A DNA stretch of 64,000 bases, from contig RCTD01000008.1 of NCBI GenBank assembly GCA_014898415.1, positions 868,001-932,000 of the forward strand. Direction: 5' to 3'. This DNA comes from Stromatinia cepivora (taxonomy: Eukaryota; Ascomycota; Leotiomycetes; Helotiales; Sclerotiniaceae). Position numbers and translations under genes: made by a program. Shown in pieces: positions 22,433 to 34,913 of the stretch; within the stretch, counting starts at the first letter, position 1, and each line of letters starts with the position of its first letter. The notes beneath the pieces were generated by a model. It saw nothing but the letters and a program-made list of their open reading frames with translations. It made no database searches and had not been told where the DNA came from.

Positions 22433-25432
22433 CTACGCCGCCAATGGTGATTTCCTTACTCTCCCCGCCTCAGAATCCATCTCTGGAACGGTCGTACCCC
22501 CAAAACCCAATCCTGCGCTCTTCTTCTTCCTTCCTTTTCTATCACCGTATTTCTCATCGAATTTACGAATAGCAGAGAGTGTACTCATATCCTCACTGAT
22601 ACTAGCACTAATTTCTTCCATTGCCTTGTCGAAATGAGCTTTTGTGAGGATACGTTTCTTGGGATATGTGTAAGGGGTATCGCCTTCGTGTTTGGTGGCA
22701 AGTTCATTTTCTTCCCGGATGCATGCCAATGCAGCTGCAACCGACAGATTTTTGAGATCTGACCCAGAGTAGTAGGGTGTGTTTTTGGCAAGTTCGGTAA
22801 GAGAGACTGATGAGTCGATGATCTCATCTTTTAGATGGATTTTGAGTATAGACTCGCGATCCTTTTCAACAGGTAAATCCACCAAAAGTCTTCGAGGCAA
22901 TCGGCGCAGTACAGCCTCATCAAGATCGAACGGTCGATTGGTAGCGACCATGATGAATGCAGATAGATCGCTCATGCCATCCCATTCTCGTAAAAATTGG
23001 TTGATCATCTCTCTGTGAGCGGTCGAGCGCTTAGTATCACCACGAGCAGCAAATATAGCATCCGCCTCGTCGATGAACACCACACAAGGTGATAGTTTCT
23101 TAGCTAGGGAGAAAATTGCTCGGACGTTCTTCTCGCCTTCGCCAACGTACATGTCGTTCACTTCAGCGCCACTAATCTCGAGAACGGTCGCGCCACTTTC
23201 TTTCGCGACTGCTTTGGCCAAAAGAGTCTTACCGGTTCCAGGAGGTCCATACAAGAGCAAACCAGGCATCTTATCAGTAGCAAGTACACCATAAGTGAAA
23301 GCCTCTGGCCGTATCAACGACAAGCTTGTCAAAGTCTTTAGTGCCTCCACAGTTTCCTTCGGAGCATGGACATCTTCGAACTTTGTGTGAATATCCGAAG
23401 GTATGACCACACCTCCCAGGAGCTTTTTCTCGTGTGGAGTGCACGTTTTCCGAATTTGCTTCAGCTTGTCCTTAATGTTTGTATTTTTCGGGGAAGTGTT
23501 GATCTCATCAAGCATCTTGTTCACGTCGTTATCTTCTTCCCTCAACTCTGCCGCGCCCCAAGAGAATTTGGCACTATCACTTTCGGAGAGCAGCTGCTGA
23601 GCTTTCCAAAACGTAGGTCCGTCTATAATCTCCGGGTTATTTTCCAATCCTAGAATAGTTATTGCAAGCCTTTGTACGCGAGCGTAGTGCCAAACTGCCT
23701 CATCTAACCCAGCCGATTGTACCCAACCGCCGTCGAGATCTTTTTCTATATCTACAGTGATGGGTGCATCACCCGCGAGTTTTGTGATCATATCCTCAAC
23801 GTGCCGTATGTTTAAGGTTCGAATGCGTAGCTTGTCATCGGATTCAAATACTGCATCTTGTTCTGGTCTTCGATCCGGAGGGACAAATATTGTTCTTTTC
23901 TCGCCTTCGACTATGTCAGATTGGATTTGCTGAATACCTGCCGATGAGAGCTCGGATTCTCCTTGCTCCAAAGAACTTGTTCCAACCATAATTATATTCC
24001 GCCCGGACTGCCAGCGCTTGGTGACCAATGTTCGCAGTTTATCAATGATGTTATATCCATCGTATGTTCTAGTCAAATCCTTGTAGTCACGAACTTGTAT
24101 GATGAGGTCCCTCGCGTTGGCTGCATCAGTACTCGAAGACACCGATGCACGTTTTGAATCGGCACCAGTGACTAATGCCTCAAGTAAAGCCACCGTCTTC
24201 AAATCGTTCCACTGTTCAGCGTTGGATTTCAAATTACTGAAGGTTGAGTTGCCATTGCTAGAAGCCGAAAAGTTCGGGTCGGCAAAAGTAGCAAATGGCA
24301 TCACAACATCTGATGAACGCCTGTTGTTATCAGCTGCCGGATTGAGTGCTCCCTTCAATCGGCTAAAAATCGCCGAGAGCTTTTTCTGTGCTTCAGAAGA
24401 ATTAGATGCTGTAAAGGCAATTGCGGGACCAGGTTTTCTGCTCATGCCCGTCATGTCTTCCTCCTCGGCTCCTTCCATGTCTTCGGGGGCCGCGCTTGAG
24501 TCTTTTTCGTAATCCTCTAGCCTGCCCGCCATTCGCGAAGTTTCGTAGCCCAAGAGGGATGCTTTCGCCACCGTCCAGGCTAAATTCTCATCGATATATG
24601 GCCCCAAAATTTGGGCTATGTCGACCGGGTCGAGACGTATGAGGTCAGCTCCTAATTTGGTCGAAATTGTCTCCACGACAGAGTCTAGGTACAATATTCC
24701 TCCGTCTTTGGGGCATTGCAAGTGGAGAATGGGTCTCATGACATTTTTACCGTCCATAACAGCTTGTGAGGGGCGCAATTTCAATCCTGCTGTGATGGAT
24801 GCCAATATTTCTTTGTAAACATTAACATGCATGCTATATTTTGCTTTCTCGGTGGAAGGCAGGTCGCATTCAACAATGGATTTGATTGCATGGCTCATCT
24901 TCTCGGTTGCTTCGGGGTCTGTCGGACTGGTATTCGATTCTGTGACGTTACTACCATAGTAAACAGCGAGCGAGCCGGTCGGCGGCAATTCCTCAGCTAG
25001 TTTGACATTATCCCAGAACCAATCCGGCAGTACTATCGGTGGTAGACCTTCCGGCTGTTTTTGACGATTTGCTCTTAAGGTTCGCCCCGAAAGTCTTCCT
25101 CGAGACCTTTGCTCAGGGTCTATACTCTCAACTGGCTGTATTGAATCTTCTGCCACTGGATTGTCCAACTCTGCTTCCGCAGGTACCTGAGGAATATCCA
25201 CCGGATTTCCTAGCTGTGCGTCTTCAGATATTTGCGGAATATCCTCTATGCCTGATCTTTCCCCTTTATCATTACCCGGGGTCGCTGAGTCTTCAGGTGT
25301 ATTGAAGCAAATTGCTGAACGGTGAAAGGTGCGCCGAGGAGGGGGGAATCTACAGCCCGCAATAATCCGACATGTCTGCCTTGAGAGAGGATTCCTACTT
25401 GTGCGAAGAGCTCGCAATGCTACGGCATGCAT
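22433..25432 (-). CDS. Mitochondrial AAA ATPase, Msp1/ATAD1-like AAA domain
   Basis: Intronless. The frame is open from 25624, but I prefer the ATG at 25432, which gives 999 aa starting MHAVALRALRTSRNPLSRQT, an Arg-rich presequence. The first 650 or so residues are family-specific and poorly conserved. The AAA domain follows: Walker A GPPGTGKT (about residue 727), Walker B VVFIDEADA (about 786), sensor 1 in VATNRPFDLD, and the LRRLPRR arginine-finger region typical of the Msp1/ATAD1/spastin clade. A small helical lid domain (YYSGSDLKNLSVAAALA) comes next. Long fungal members of this kind are probably matrix or inner-membrane ATPases that remodel or extract proteins; substrate unknown. Upstream it follows Mus7 in tandem with a 550-nt gap. 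Confidence 0.87.
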   Translation of the reverse strand: MHAVALRALRTSRNPLSRQTCRIIAGCRFPPPRRTFHRSAICFNTPEDSATPGNDKGERSGIEDIPQISEDAQLGNPVDIPQVPAEAELDNPVAEDSIQPVESIDPEQRSRGRLSGRTLRANRQKQPEGLPPIVLPDWFWDNVKLAEELPPTGSLAVYYGSNVTESNTSPTDPEATEKMSHAIKSIVECDLPSTEKAKYSMHVNVYKEILASITAGLKLRPSQAVMDGKNVMRPILHLQCPKDGGILYLDSVVETISTKLGADLIRLDPVDIAQILGPYIDENLAWTVAKASLLGYETSRMAGRLEDYEKDSSAAPEDMEGAEEEDMTGMSRKPGPAIAFTASNSSEAQKKLSAIFSRLKGALNPAADNNRRSSDVVMPFATFADPNFSASSNGNSTFSNLKSNAEQWNDLKTVALLEALVTGADSKRASVSSSTDAANARDLIIQVRDYKDLTRTYDGYNIIDKLRTLVTKRWQSGRNIIMVGTSSLEQGESELSSAGIQQIQSDIVEGEKRTIFVPPDRRPEQDAVFESDDKLRIRTLNIRHVEDMITKLAGDAPITVDIEKDLDGGWVQSAGLDEAVWHYARVQRLAITILGLENNPEIIDGPTFWKAQQLLSESDSAKFSWGAAELREEDNDVNKMLDEINTSPKNTNIKDKLKQIRKTCTPHEKKLLGGVVIPSDIHTKFEDVHAPKETVEALKTLTSLSLIRPEAFTYGVLATDKMPGLLLYGPPGTGKTLLAKAVAKESGATVLEISGAEVNDMYVGEGEKNVRAIFSLAKKLSPCVVFIDEADAIFAARGDTKRSTAHREMINQFLREWDGMSDLSAFIMVATNRPFDLDEAVLRRLPRRLLVDLPVEKDRESILKIHLKDEIIDSSVSLTELAKNTPYYSGSDLKNLSVAAALACIREENELATKHEGDTPYTYPKKRILTKAHFDKAMEEISASISEDMSTLSAIRKFDEKYGDRKGRKKKSAGLGFGGTTVPEMDSEAGRVRKSPLAA

Positions 25433-25979
25433 CCGGTAGACTTTCGCGCTCTCTTTCGAGCGAGTATTTCGTGTAGGAAAATGGGAATGTGGTCGTGAAA
25501 GTGTTTGAAATATCCCTTTGAAGTTCTGCCAATTTAACAATGTACCTTGTTCGTAAGGCATCAACGAGACAAATTCAGGCATTGAAGCTTGCTGACTTGC
25601 CACCATGCGACAACATCCAACCAAAAAAAGGCGTGCTAACTAAATTCTTACAAAAAGAGTTCATTCCTTATATAATGATATGCCTGATATGTCTGACATT
25701 TGACTTTGATAAATCTAAGATTAATATATTCGATATCCACATATTCAATAGATAGATATATCAATAATATCTTTTGTTTATTTGATTAATATTACCCAGC
25801 TTAGTGTATCTTGATATCTAGATCGTTTTCAGACATCCATGAAAAGACTCCAGGGTAGTTTAGCTTAGAACAAAATCTTCTCCATAGAATTTCATTTACT
25901 AGAGGGGTAGTTCCAAATGAGTCCAAACACTAAATCTATAATAATGATATTTCATTTATCTATTGATTTATGTAGCTAT

Positions 25980-28900
25980 TCAAAAGTAGCAATACAACGA
26001 AGCTCCGGTCTTTCTGATATCAAGATCTCCTGAAGGAAGTATACCTTCAAGAACCTCACGGAGATCTCGAGGTCCATTGGTAAAGCAATGATTAACCATC
26101 GTACCATCATTCATTCTCACATCTACTCCTCCATCCGCCTTGTTAATCCTCCAGTTATCTTGCACTTCACGAGCCATCTCTTCCATAGCAACGTCGTTGC
26201 CTACCTTTCCAATGTCAAAGTGTTTGAAATGAAGGTCGATATCTTGATCGATTTTGAAGCACGCTATTGCCGCCTCGACAAAACCATCGAAGCATTGAAA
26301 TATCTCATCCAGGCCACTTTCAAGGACAGTGTTTAGATTGTACAAGTGTGGCCTGCAGGCACTCCAAAAGCGAAAGATGACAGTAATGATACCTTGGTGA
26401 CTCGGGTGTACAGCTTCGACACTGTGGCCGAATCTACCATAATGACTACCGAGGTTGTTGAACATATGTTGTAGCAGAACTTTCATATGAACCATGAGTT
26501 GCTCGACTGGCTGCCCACTCAATATGAGGCTTTCGAAGGCTTTAGACACTGCTACCAGGTAGACTTCGCATGCGAGCGAACCAGCTTCATTGTCAAATGC
26601 GACTTCCAGTGCGGAAGGTACAATGTCAGTTAATAAAAATTTCAACAGGTGACTCTGCCGTGCACCCTTCGAAATCCGTTTGATGTAGCCATGGAGAGCA
26701 TTGGTAGCTGACAAAGAACTTCTTAATCCATTCCAAAGATAATAGATCAATCCGTTCCGCGCTTTTTCCTGTTGCGAAGGTAATTGCAGCGTATATGATA
26801 TTAAGCCCGCGAGGTAAAGCGTAGGGTCCGTCTCTGGGGGCCAGTATGCAACGGAACGGCGGAAGAAGAACTCCGGTGGTGGACAAATATCGCTGCAATG
26901 AGAGCGTATCTGCGAAACAATTTCTTGCACAAAGCTCACGTACGCTTCATGAGCAACAGTGTTGGTATGTTGAAAATTTTGCAGATGATGTTGCATTGAA
27001 AGCAAAGTAGAATTCAAAATGCCCGAGAACTTGGTCCTGATCGTCTCGCTGCTCACATTACCAAATGTGGAGGCCAGTAGTGCTTTGTCAGAAAAAATCT
27101 TCTGCATCCTAATGATACCATCTAATCCGGTTAACGCAAGTTCTAGTCATATATGCCGAGAGCTTACCTTTGATGAGTTGTTGGTTTTTCATTACTGAAG
27201 GTGCTTCTTGCCGAAAGGACTCTAGAGATGAATCTTTCATGATTTCGCCCGCAAGGAGAAAATGCCCTTTTTTGAGTAATTGATAAGTCAAAGCATTCTC
27301 CCAACGAAGCTCATGCTGTGGCTTGGAAATGGCTATCATCCATTCTGATCCAATGTCGAAACCAGGAAACTACCAAATGTTAGTCGAATTCAAAGCATAA
27401 TGGGAAACTGGGAGTTTTTACATCAGAATGTAATGATTGTGTGTGCTCAAGTAGTTCACTGAGAAACAGCGGCCAAGCTACAAGTGTGCAATGCAATTGC
27501 TCCCGATGCTCAAAAACAGCGTTGACACCTGCGGTGAGAAAGACCTTCGGGGACTAATATGACCATTAGCAAAAAACACGGAAGGTGAGAGCTTTGGCAA
27601 TGCCTACATAGAGGCCAAACTTCATAAAAATGGAGATGAGCTGCGCCCAGCACTTGGTTAATCGCTCTATAAAGAAGTAATTCGTTGTGGTTCCTAGTGG
27701 GAACGGCCCGTCATGCAATATTCTCCGAATTGAGTCTCGAAAGATAGACGTAATTGCACGATCGAGTGGCTCAGAAGGTTAGCCTTGCGAAGCAGTAGAT
27801 CCGAAAGGAATAGAACATACGTTAATATAATCGTCCATAAACTGCATTTCTTTTGCCCAATCGGGATCGCACTCTAAGCCCTGGCTGTCAAATTCATCAT
27901 CTTCATCTGGACTTGCCTCCGGCTTGCTCTCTGGCTCTGCGTCATGAAGTTGGTGCAAATAGCAAGTAAGAATCTCAATTACAGATGATGTCAATTCTTG
28001 GTCAATTTTGTCATTTGAAGAGCCTATAGAGAACATCTTTACAAGCATGTCTAAAAATCAATCAGCGAATGAATCTGTCACTGCTATCCTTGACTTACCC
28101 AGATTTATGGCATGCTTCAAAGTTGTTGGATTTGAACATCTCAATGTTTCTATCGTCGATCTCGCCACAGCTTGGATACAGGACATGGTGCTTCTTCGAT
28201 TACAGTCAACGTCTGTTTGGAAGGCTCCGTCAGATTGAATTTGTAGTTGCCGCCGTACTTGAGTTAGTTCCACGTATTCTCCGAGCAGACTATTAAAAAA
28301 AGAATCCTGCCAAGTAATAAACGGTTTATATGAATCCACGGGGAAGCTAGAAGGAATGCTAGACAAGGTAAACCGAGCAAGCCGTTCCCAAGCCCTCAAA
28401 TTGATCAAAAAAGCTTCGTTATGTGAGCGAGCGGCCGAAACAAGCTTCTGCAATAGAGTGATGGATGGCCCGTAACCTGACGGAGCAGCCCAGTATACTG
28501 TGCATAGAAGGTCATGATGATTGCGCAAGGAGGCAAGGTCACGATGAAAGATTGCCTCCTCCTTTGGAAATTGTCGATCATGATTTGGCAAAATTCGTGC
28601 AACTAAATTTCGAATACCTTTGGTATTGCCTACTGCACGCTGATGCCTAATGGCGATAGCCACAATTTTGAGAAAAATATGAAAGCACCGATCTTCTGGT
28701 TCAACATCTAAGGGAGACTCTGTGTTCAAATCCTCTAAGAATTGAGGTGATTTGTGAACTTCTTCATTCCGCAAATTTGCGAGCTTTTGTAAGGCAAAGC
28801 AATCAAACAGAGCTCCAACTATCCCACTACACTTCCACCAGCCCCACTTTGACATTAGATAATGACATCGACTTACAATTGCCCTGCAGTAATCATTGAA

Positions 28901-31900
28901 GCTTGGTGATTGTCTAGTATTGGTCCCATAAAGTGCAAACACCCTTTTGATCAGTTGTTGTGTAAGTGACCAATTATCACACCCAAGTTCCTGCCGTGAA
29001 ACTGATGAAATGTAACCATGTTCATCAAACTCAAAAAGTGGTAGGAGAGAGAACATGAAGAACCATAGCTTTTCCATCTCATTGGCATCCTGTAATGAAC
29101 CTATGCTTTTCATACCTAGTTGTATGTTTGCTATATCCCAAAACGAAGCGCGGGGAATTTTTGCAGCCCCTAGAACATGAATGATGATGACCCAGGATTC
29201 AGCAAGGTAACGATCACTTCTTATGCCATTCTCTCTTACTGACAGGTACTGTAAGTCATCGTACATTTTTCTCACCGTCTCTAAGCCTTGCGGTATCAAG
29301 AGACTGATGCAAGAGCCTGCTAATTTCTGCAGAACTTCTTCTAGGCGAAGAGTCGAAACATGTGCACCAATCCGAGACATACGAAGTAATCGAAGCGAGA
29401 GCACTAAAAGCCTAGTTGTGACTTCAGTCGTTTGCCGGTTGTAAACGTAACCTATAGAGCCTCGACAAACATTAAGACGAGACGAAAAATCCTCTAGTAT
29501 CTCTAACATTCGGAGTAAAAAGTCGCTCCTCAACTCGGAACTTGAGAAGGTTATGCTATGCTGTACATAATCTAAAATAAGATTGGTCGTCGCGACCGAA
29601 TCAGGCTTATCCGATATCTTGGATTTATCAGTCAATTGTTCTGTTAGCCAGTCAACGCAAACACCCATTTGCTCGGAGACAATGTCATTCCAGGTTTCCC
29701 ACACGAAGACTTTGTCTCCTAACTCAAGTGAGGTCGAAGGACGGTTATCATCAAAAGAGACGAGGTCTGAATGTCTCAGTGTATTTGCAAGGCGCCCACT
29801 ACCAATAAAGGTCGTCTCATGGAAATATATCCCTGTCTGTAGTGGAAAAATATCAAAGTTATGAGGATACCTTGTGCCAAATTTTCCAAGGCCAAAAAGC
29901 TTCCCATGATCTGTGCCTACTTCACCCAGCGAAGGCGTCGATAAATCCAAGATGAGTGGCTCACTAGGCTGGCGGTAGATAGCTGCACCTGCGTCTACGC
30001 GTTTAGGCATCCGCTTCCGACGTCGGTGTTGCTTGCCAATTTCCTGTGCAGCACTAGTTGGCATCAAATCATTGTTAGAGACATTCGACTCTATTGAAGG
30101 ATATACGACATCATCATGGGCCAAGAAGCGGCTCAGTTGAAGATTTCCCCTCTGTAAAGGCTGGTGGCGACCCATGCTGAAAAGAGCATCAAGAGTCTTC
30201 TTCCTCGGTTCTAAAGTGTTGATAGGAAATTGCTTTGCTTCAAGTTGTGCCGATCGTGCAACCGGGGCAGTAAAGTAAGGATTCGTTCGTGCTCTCGGTT
30301 TGCTTTTGGTAGTGACTGTTCCCACATTTTTCGATGGAGGCTCTTCTGGTTCGGCATGTCTATTCCCCGCAAAGTCATTCATCGAAAGCTGCCTTACTCT
30401 GGGTACGCGAATCTTCCTTGTATTAATATACGCGGTATTTGGCTGAGACCTGTGTGGGCTTGTCTTGAGTTTCGTTATCGGTGGTGGAAGCTTCGTTTGC
30501 TGATTAACAGAGATTTGGCTGAGCGGATACGCATTGATAACATTTTCAGACCTTGATACACATGAAACATTCCTGGGCTGAATTTTGCGGTTCCTCCAAT
30601 CTTGCAGGACTGATTGGGCATCAGCAGTGTCTTCGCGAGTGGCAAGCCTGATAAACTTCCGGGTTGGACTTTGACGCCCAAGTTCCTTTCGTGATCTTGC
30701 GCTACGAGCAGCAACCTTAAGAAATGCCGGGGAATTTAGCTCAAAATAACCAGAATCTTGAGCAATATCTATTATACTAAGCTTGGGAGGTAGCCTCTTC
30801 TGCCGCTTTCGTTTTGGTTTAGTGGTCTTGCGGACAGTTGCAGCTGTAGATGTAAGGTGTGAAGTTATCCTCGGCTGGTATGAATGGGGTTGTTGTCTCC
30901 CACCAGAATACGAAGATGTCATGAAGCGCTTAGCATTTGGCTGGTTCAATGAATTCTTGGCTCTGCGTTTGCGACTTGGAGTTGGCAGCATACCATCAAC
31001 GCGGTCATCTTCGATAGCAAATCCCAAATCTGATTCTTGAAATAGGCTAGGAGCTTCGGTTCGTTCATCATTATCCATAAGAAACCCAGTAAAATTGATC
31101 TCATCAGGCCCATCGCTTTCGTCGGATTCTAAGAATGCAAGTCGGTTCACAGTCTGTGTGGAGGAGGTTGGGTTGGACCTTCGCACCAGGGGGAGAGCAA
31201 CACCAGCACGTTTTTCGTTCGGCTTTGGGTTCTTCCTAGCTTGAGATTTATGTGCTCGTATCTCTTTTCTTTTTTGATCAAGCCTTAGGTGAGACGCTGG
31301 CAGTACATGTTTCATTCTTTTCTTCAAGAATACCATTTCGTCCTCCTCTTCCGATGATGATGATAACGACGAAGAGGCAGATGGTGAGGAAGGAATTACT
31401 ATTGGATCGGCAAACGGATCATCCTCATCAAATATTATTTTTGTAGGTGATGCATATGAAGATGCCTTGATAGCACTCGTAATTGGCGTATGCACTTCCG
31501 TTGAATGCCGAAAATGTGGAGAGCTCTGGTCTTGCCAAACAGGAGTTGAAATAGCCGAAGAAGGAAGAGAGACTACACGAGACATAGTTCTCCGTGCATT
31601 CCCTGAACGTATGGGAGGAGAACCAGTGGGGGATGAGCCAGGAAAATCATATACGTCAAAGGTCGGTTCTTCATTCACATGTTGAGCTTCAGATGGCAGT
31701 TTCGGTCGGTTTTTAGTTGGATACTTCTTTGATGACTTCTTCTGGTTGGGCTTTACTAGATTTGAATCTTGTTTGAACAGCTCAGGGAGGTCAGGAAATT
31801 CCTGGTCACTGTCGTCTTCATCTTCCCTCAATGTAGAATTTTCTGGGTCGATTTTGGTTTCGCGTACGCTATCTGCCAATGTCGACTGTGATGGAGAACC

Positions 31901-32755
31901 TCCGTTCGAGGTCATGGGCTGGCTTTCTTCCATAACACCCATTTCTGCCTCCTCTGCCTCTTCTGGGTCTTGAAAATCCTTATCCCACAATTCCTGGCCA
32001 TGTATGACTCGCCTCCTTCGATTATTTTCCTCTTGGCTTGGTCCAATACGCACGGGTTTGATATGCGAGGCTTTCATCCTTTGCTCGTACCGTTGTTGCT
32101 CTAACAGAAACGGATGTATTTGCACAGGCTTTCTTTCCCTGAGTTGCCTTTTCGGCAGGTAGTTGGAATGGTCGAAACCTGGATGCAATTGTTCTGGGTT
32201 CTCTTCGCGTATTTGATTTGGATGGTTCGAGAGTTTGGGTTGTTGCACAGGGGAGGAGAGGGGCTGCATCACTGGAGAGGAACGGATTGGACTTGCTGGA
32301 GGCGATGATAGAATACTGGATGCCGGGGATAGAGCTCTAATCCAGCTCGTGGAAATCTCATCAGTTTGTGCGACTGGAGTCGACTCTCGCGGAGACTTTA
32401 TCACTCCATCTTCAATAGGTTGTTTTTGATCCTGCTTTACCATGTCCAGGGAGTCTCTCATGATTTGTTCTTTCGGGCTGCCAACAGATACGCCATTTAC
32501 CATATCGAAGGATTGAATCATATCAACGGATGAAGCTTGAGACATTCTGATCTCCTCAACCATGTCCCTCGAATTTGAACGAGGCTTTTCCTCCTCACAT
32601 CTGCTATCATTAATTCGTTCCAAGACATCGTCGATATCGTAAAATTCGTCGTCGGCGGCATTATCTCGTTTCTCATGATCAGTAGTGCTTTGGGAATCGA
32701 ATTCCTCCTCATCATCGGAATCCGGAACCACTCCTTTCTCCTTCCAATTTGCCAT
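25980..32755 (-). CDS. mus7: Mus7/MMS22 family replication-fork repair protein
   Basis: Six exons on the minus strand: 28099-32755, 27821-28050, 27608-27769, 27422-27553, 27168-27369 and 25980-27121. Total 6525 nt, 2174 aa. All five introns are 46-54 nt with GTANGN donors and YAG/GAG acceptors; several show CTAAC branch sites. The start MANWKEKGVVPDSDDEEEFDSQ (acidic SD repeats), a long disordered Ser/Pro-rich half with basic patches, and the helical C-terminal half fit the Mus7/Mms22 family. In yeasts this family acts with the Rtt101/Mms1 cullin ligase at stalled forks. The intron just after KSLHSD/before FPGFD keeps a continuous helical region in frame. The family call comes from architecture, length and the N-terminal motif. 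Confidence 0.85.
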
Positions 32756-32995
32756 TTACGTCAAATAACATGTTATACTCGAAAGGTAAGAAATTCTTTT
32801 CCTCTTCTCAGCGCGGTTTCAAAGGGATGGTTATTGCTTTTGAGGTTGACGCGACTGAACCACTTTACGCGACCAAAATTTACGGTGGTCGAGTTTTTCA
32901 CTAGTGCAATTCTTAGTCAGCTTCTGTCGCCTCCAATTTCCGGCCTCACTCCCTAAGAGCACAGCAGTACAGACTTTCTGTTGTCGAAGGGAAAT
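32756..32995. promoter_or_regulatory. Bidirectional promoter region
   Basis: 240 bp separate the divergent start codons of Mus7 (32755, minus) and the small membrane protein gene (32996, plus). Both promoters must lie here or overlap the coding regions. No TATA box is obvious. Confidence 0.5.
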
Positions 32996-33456
32996 ATGAG
33001 TAAAGTTAAGGGAATCTTCCCTTTGTTCTTAGCCACAGCCTTTGGCATTGGTAATGGTATGTTATATTACATTAATTGACTGGTACCATTTTAATGAGAG
33101 AAACTTCAGGTATCTGGGTATTTGGACCGGCGTTAAAAGAGCAACAAGAGAACAATTTGCAGGAAAAGTGAGTGAACTAAAGGAATAGATCTGCTGCTTC
33201 ATGTTCGCGTTGTGATTGACTGACTCAATATAGGGCAGCCTTTGAACATCCAATTCAAACCCAAGAAAGCGAGGCGGCAAGGGTAGCAGAAGTAGAAGCA
33301 AGTCGAGCTGCTAGTACAGATGCTTTATTGAATTCATCCAGGACTTCAAGTTCTTGGTGGCAGTCTGCTAAATTTTGGTCAAGTCCTCAGCCAACATCCA
33401 ACAGCAGGTCGGAATCCCAACCAAAAGAACCTGCCACCAAGGCGAAGAAATCATGA
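32996..33456 (+). CDS. Small single-span membrane protein, hypothetical
   Basis: Three exons: 32996-33056, 33110-33167 and 33234-33456; 342 nt, 113 aa. Introns 33057-33109 (GTATGT...CAG) and 33168-33233 (GTGAGT...TAG). The N-terminus MSKVKGIFPLFLATAFGIGNGI has a two-Lys start and one hydrophobic segment (about residues 7-27). A charged, Ala/Glu-rich helix (EAARVAEVEASRAAS) and a Ser-rich, Lys-ending tail follow. The layout resembles small fungal mitochondrial inner-membrane proteins, but I recognise no named family. It is too fragmented by introns to show as a long ORF. Divergent from Mus7. Confidence 0.68.
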
Positions 33457-34212
33457 GCCAGCCATAATTTTGTTGCATATTGTATCATATTAGCAATGGA
33501 TAAGACAAGACAAGCGTCATATTGTAGATCTGTCTGTTTCAAAAAGGCAGCATATTGTTTTAGGCTAAAATCTGGTGGATTATAGGCCGCCATCACTGTA
33601 ATATAGAATGCTTGCTCTGTGGTCATATATCACAAGCTGCCCTCACTACCCCAAGCTACCATATGTCACAGAACTGGGCCATGATAGTCTTTGGAAGGGT
33701 AGGTAGATTGAGGGTAATTTCCGCGCTATATGAATAGGAGTCTAGAATAATATAACTCGGGATTAGTACACTGATTACAACTTTCAATTGTGAAGGTCGA
33801 GACGGTTGTCGAAAAGGCAATGCATAATGGGTAGGTTTAGATCCGCTAGTAACATCTATCGTCGTTGTCATTCCCCCTCACGTTCGCTAAGTAGCCTTCA
33901 TCTAAACTCCCACGATTTTCATATTTGATCTTCTTTGGGGAGCAACGCAGTCTCGATCTAGCTCACGGATATGTATTAATAACGTTCACAAAAGGTCTTG
34001 ATAGATGAGATATATGAGGCGAGATATATAATTGAATTCTTCTGAACATTCAAAAGCGTTTTACTTCTTTGATATTTTGATTTTATCGAGTCTTCGCTAA
34101 TGATTTTATGTACTGTCTTGAAAGTCAAAATGTGCACAAGCCACGCCAACAGAAGGACATCTCCACTATAGGAATCAAATCCCGTTCTTCTCCCCATTCC
34201 ATGTCTCATACT

Positions 34213-34913
34213 TCATCTCATGTTCGCCCGGGCCACTCCTGATGCCATGGCTGATCCCGTTACATTTGACGCCGCCTGAGCCTGAACTCCACTAACTCCA
34301 ACGTTACAGCTCATCATCCCACACTGGGCTTCTAGATTTGGAGGTGGATTATCTTTCACCTTAGTCGCATTCGTAGCTGCGGCCCAGAGACTTCCGATGT
34401 TTGGGAGTACGGTACAGCATCTATTGAAATTTACGGCCATAGTCGCATCTTGGGTTGTCATGACACCGGTGTACACGTTTTGGAGATTGGAGACGATGGA
34501 AGGGAAGTTGGCCATGAGGACTTTCGCTGATTTGATGCCAGCTAGAGAGAGGTTGGGGGTTTTCATGAGAGTGGCGAGTTGTACGGGTTCGTCTCTTGCG
34601 AAGGCGATGGCGGTCTTGAGTTTAGTCGAGTTGTTGGGGTCGTCGACTTTGAGTGAGGTTAGAATATGGAATTGGAATTTGAGAAAAGGAGGGGAAACAT
34701 ACGATATGCGTTGACGGTGTTTACAGAGATGGCCCAGTTGTCTAGCGAGTTTTTGACATCGTTTGCTGTGGGTGGGTTTGAAGGAGTGAGAGGTTTGGGT
34801 GAAGCAACTCTGGCAACTGCTGCTGGCGCTGCAGATTTTCTTGCTGGGGCGGTGGTGGTTGCTGCAAAGGATGTGCTTGCAAAGAGCAAGACTATGAGAG
34901 TGATTGGCTGCAT
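34213..34913 (-). CDS. Small secreted protein, hypothetical
   Basis: Two exons: 34703-34913 and 34213-34646; 645 nt, 214 aa. Intron 34647-34702 is GTATGT...AAG with branch CTAAC. The start MQPITLIVLLFASTSFA is a clear signal peptide with cleavage near residue 17. An Ala/Pro/Lys-rich linker and a helical domain (about residues 50-150; NSLDNWAISVNTVNAYLDD, LAGIKSAKVLMANF) follow. Four Cys lie late (CC, then QCGMM and SCNVG). An all-helical secreted domain recalls HsbA-like or other cell-wall-associated fungal proteins, but I cannot assign a family. An in-frame TTG-initiated extension upstream is not used here. Confidence 0.7.
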
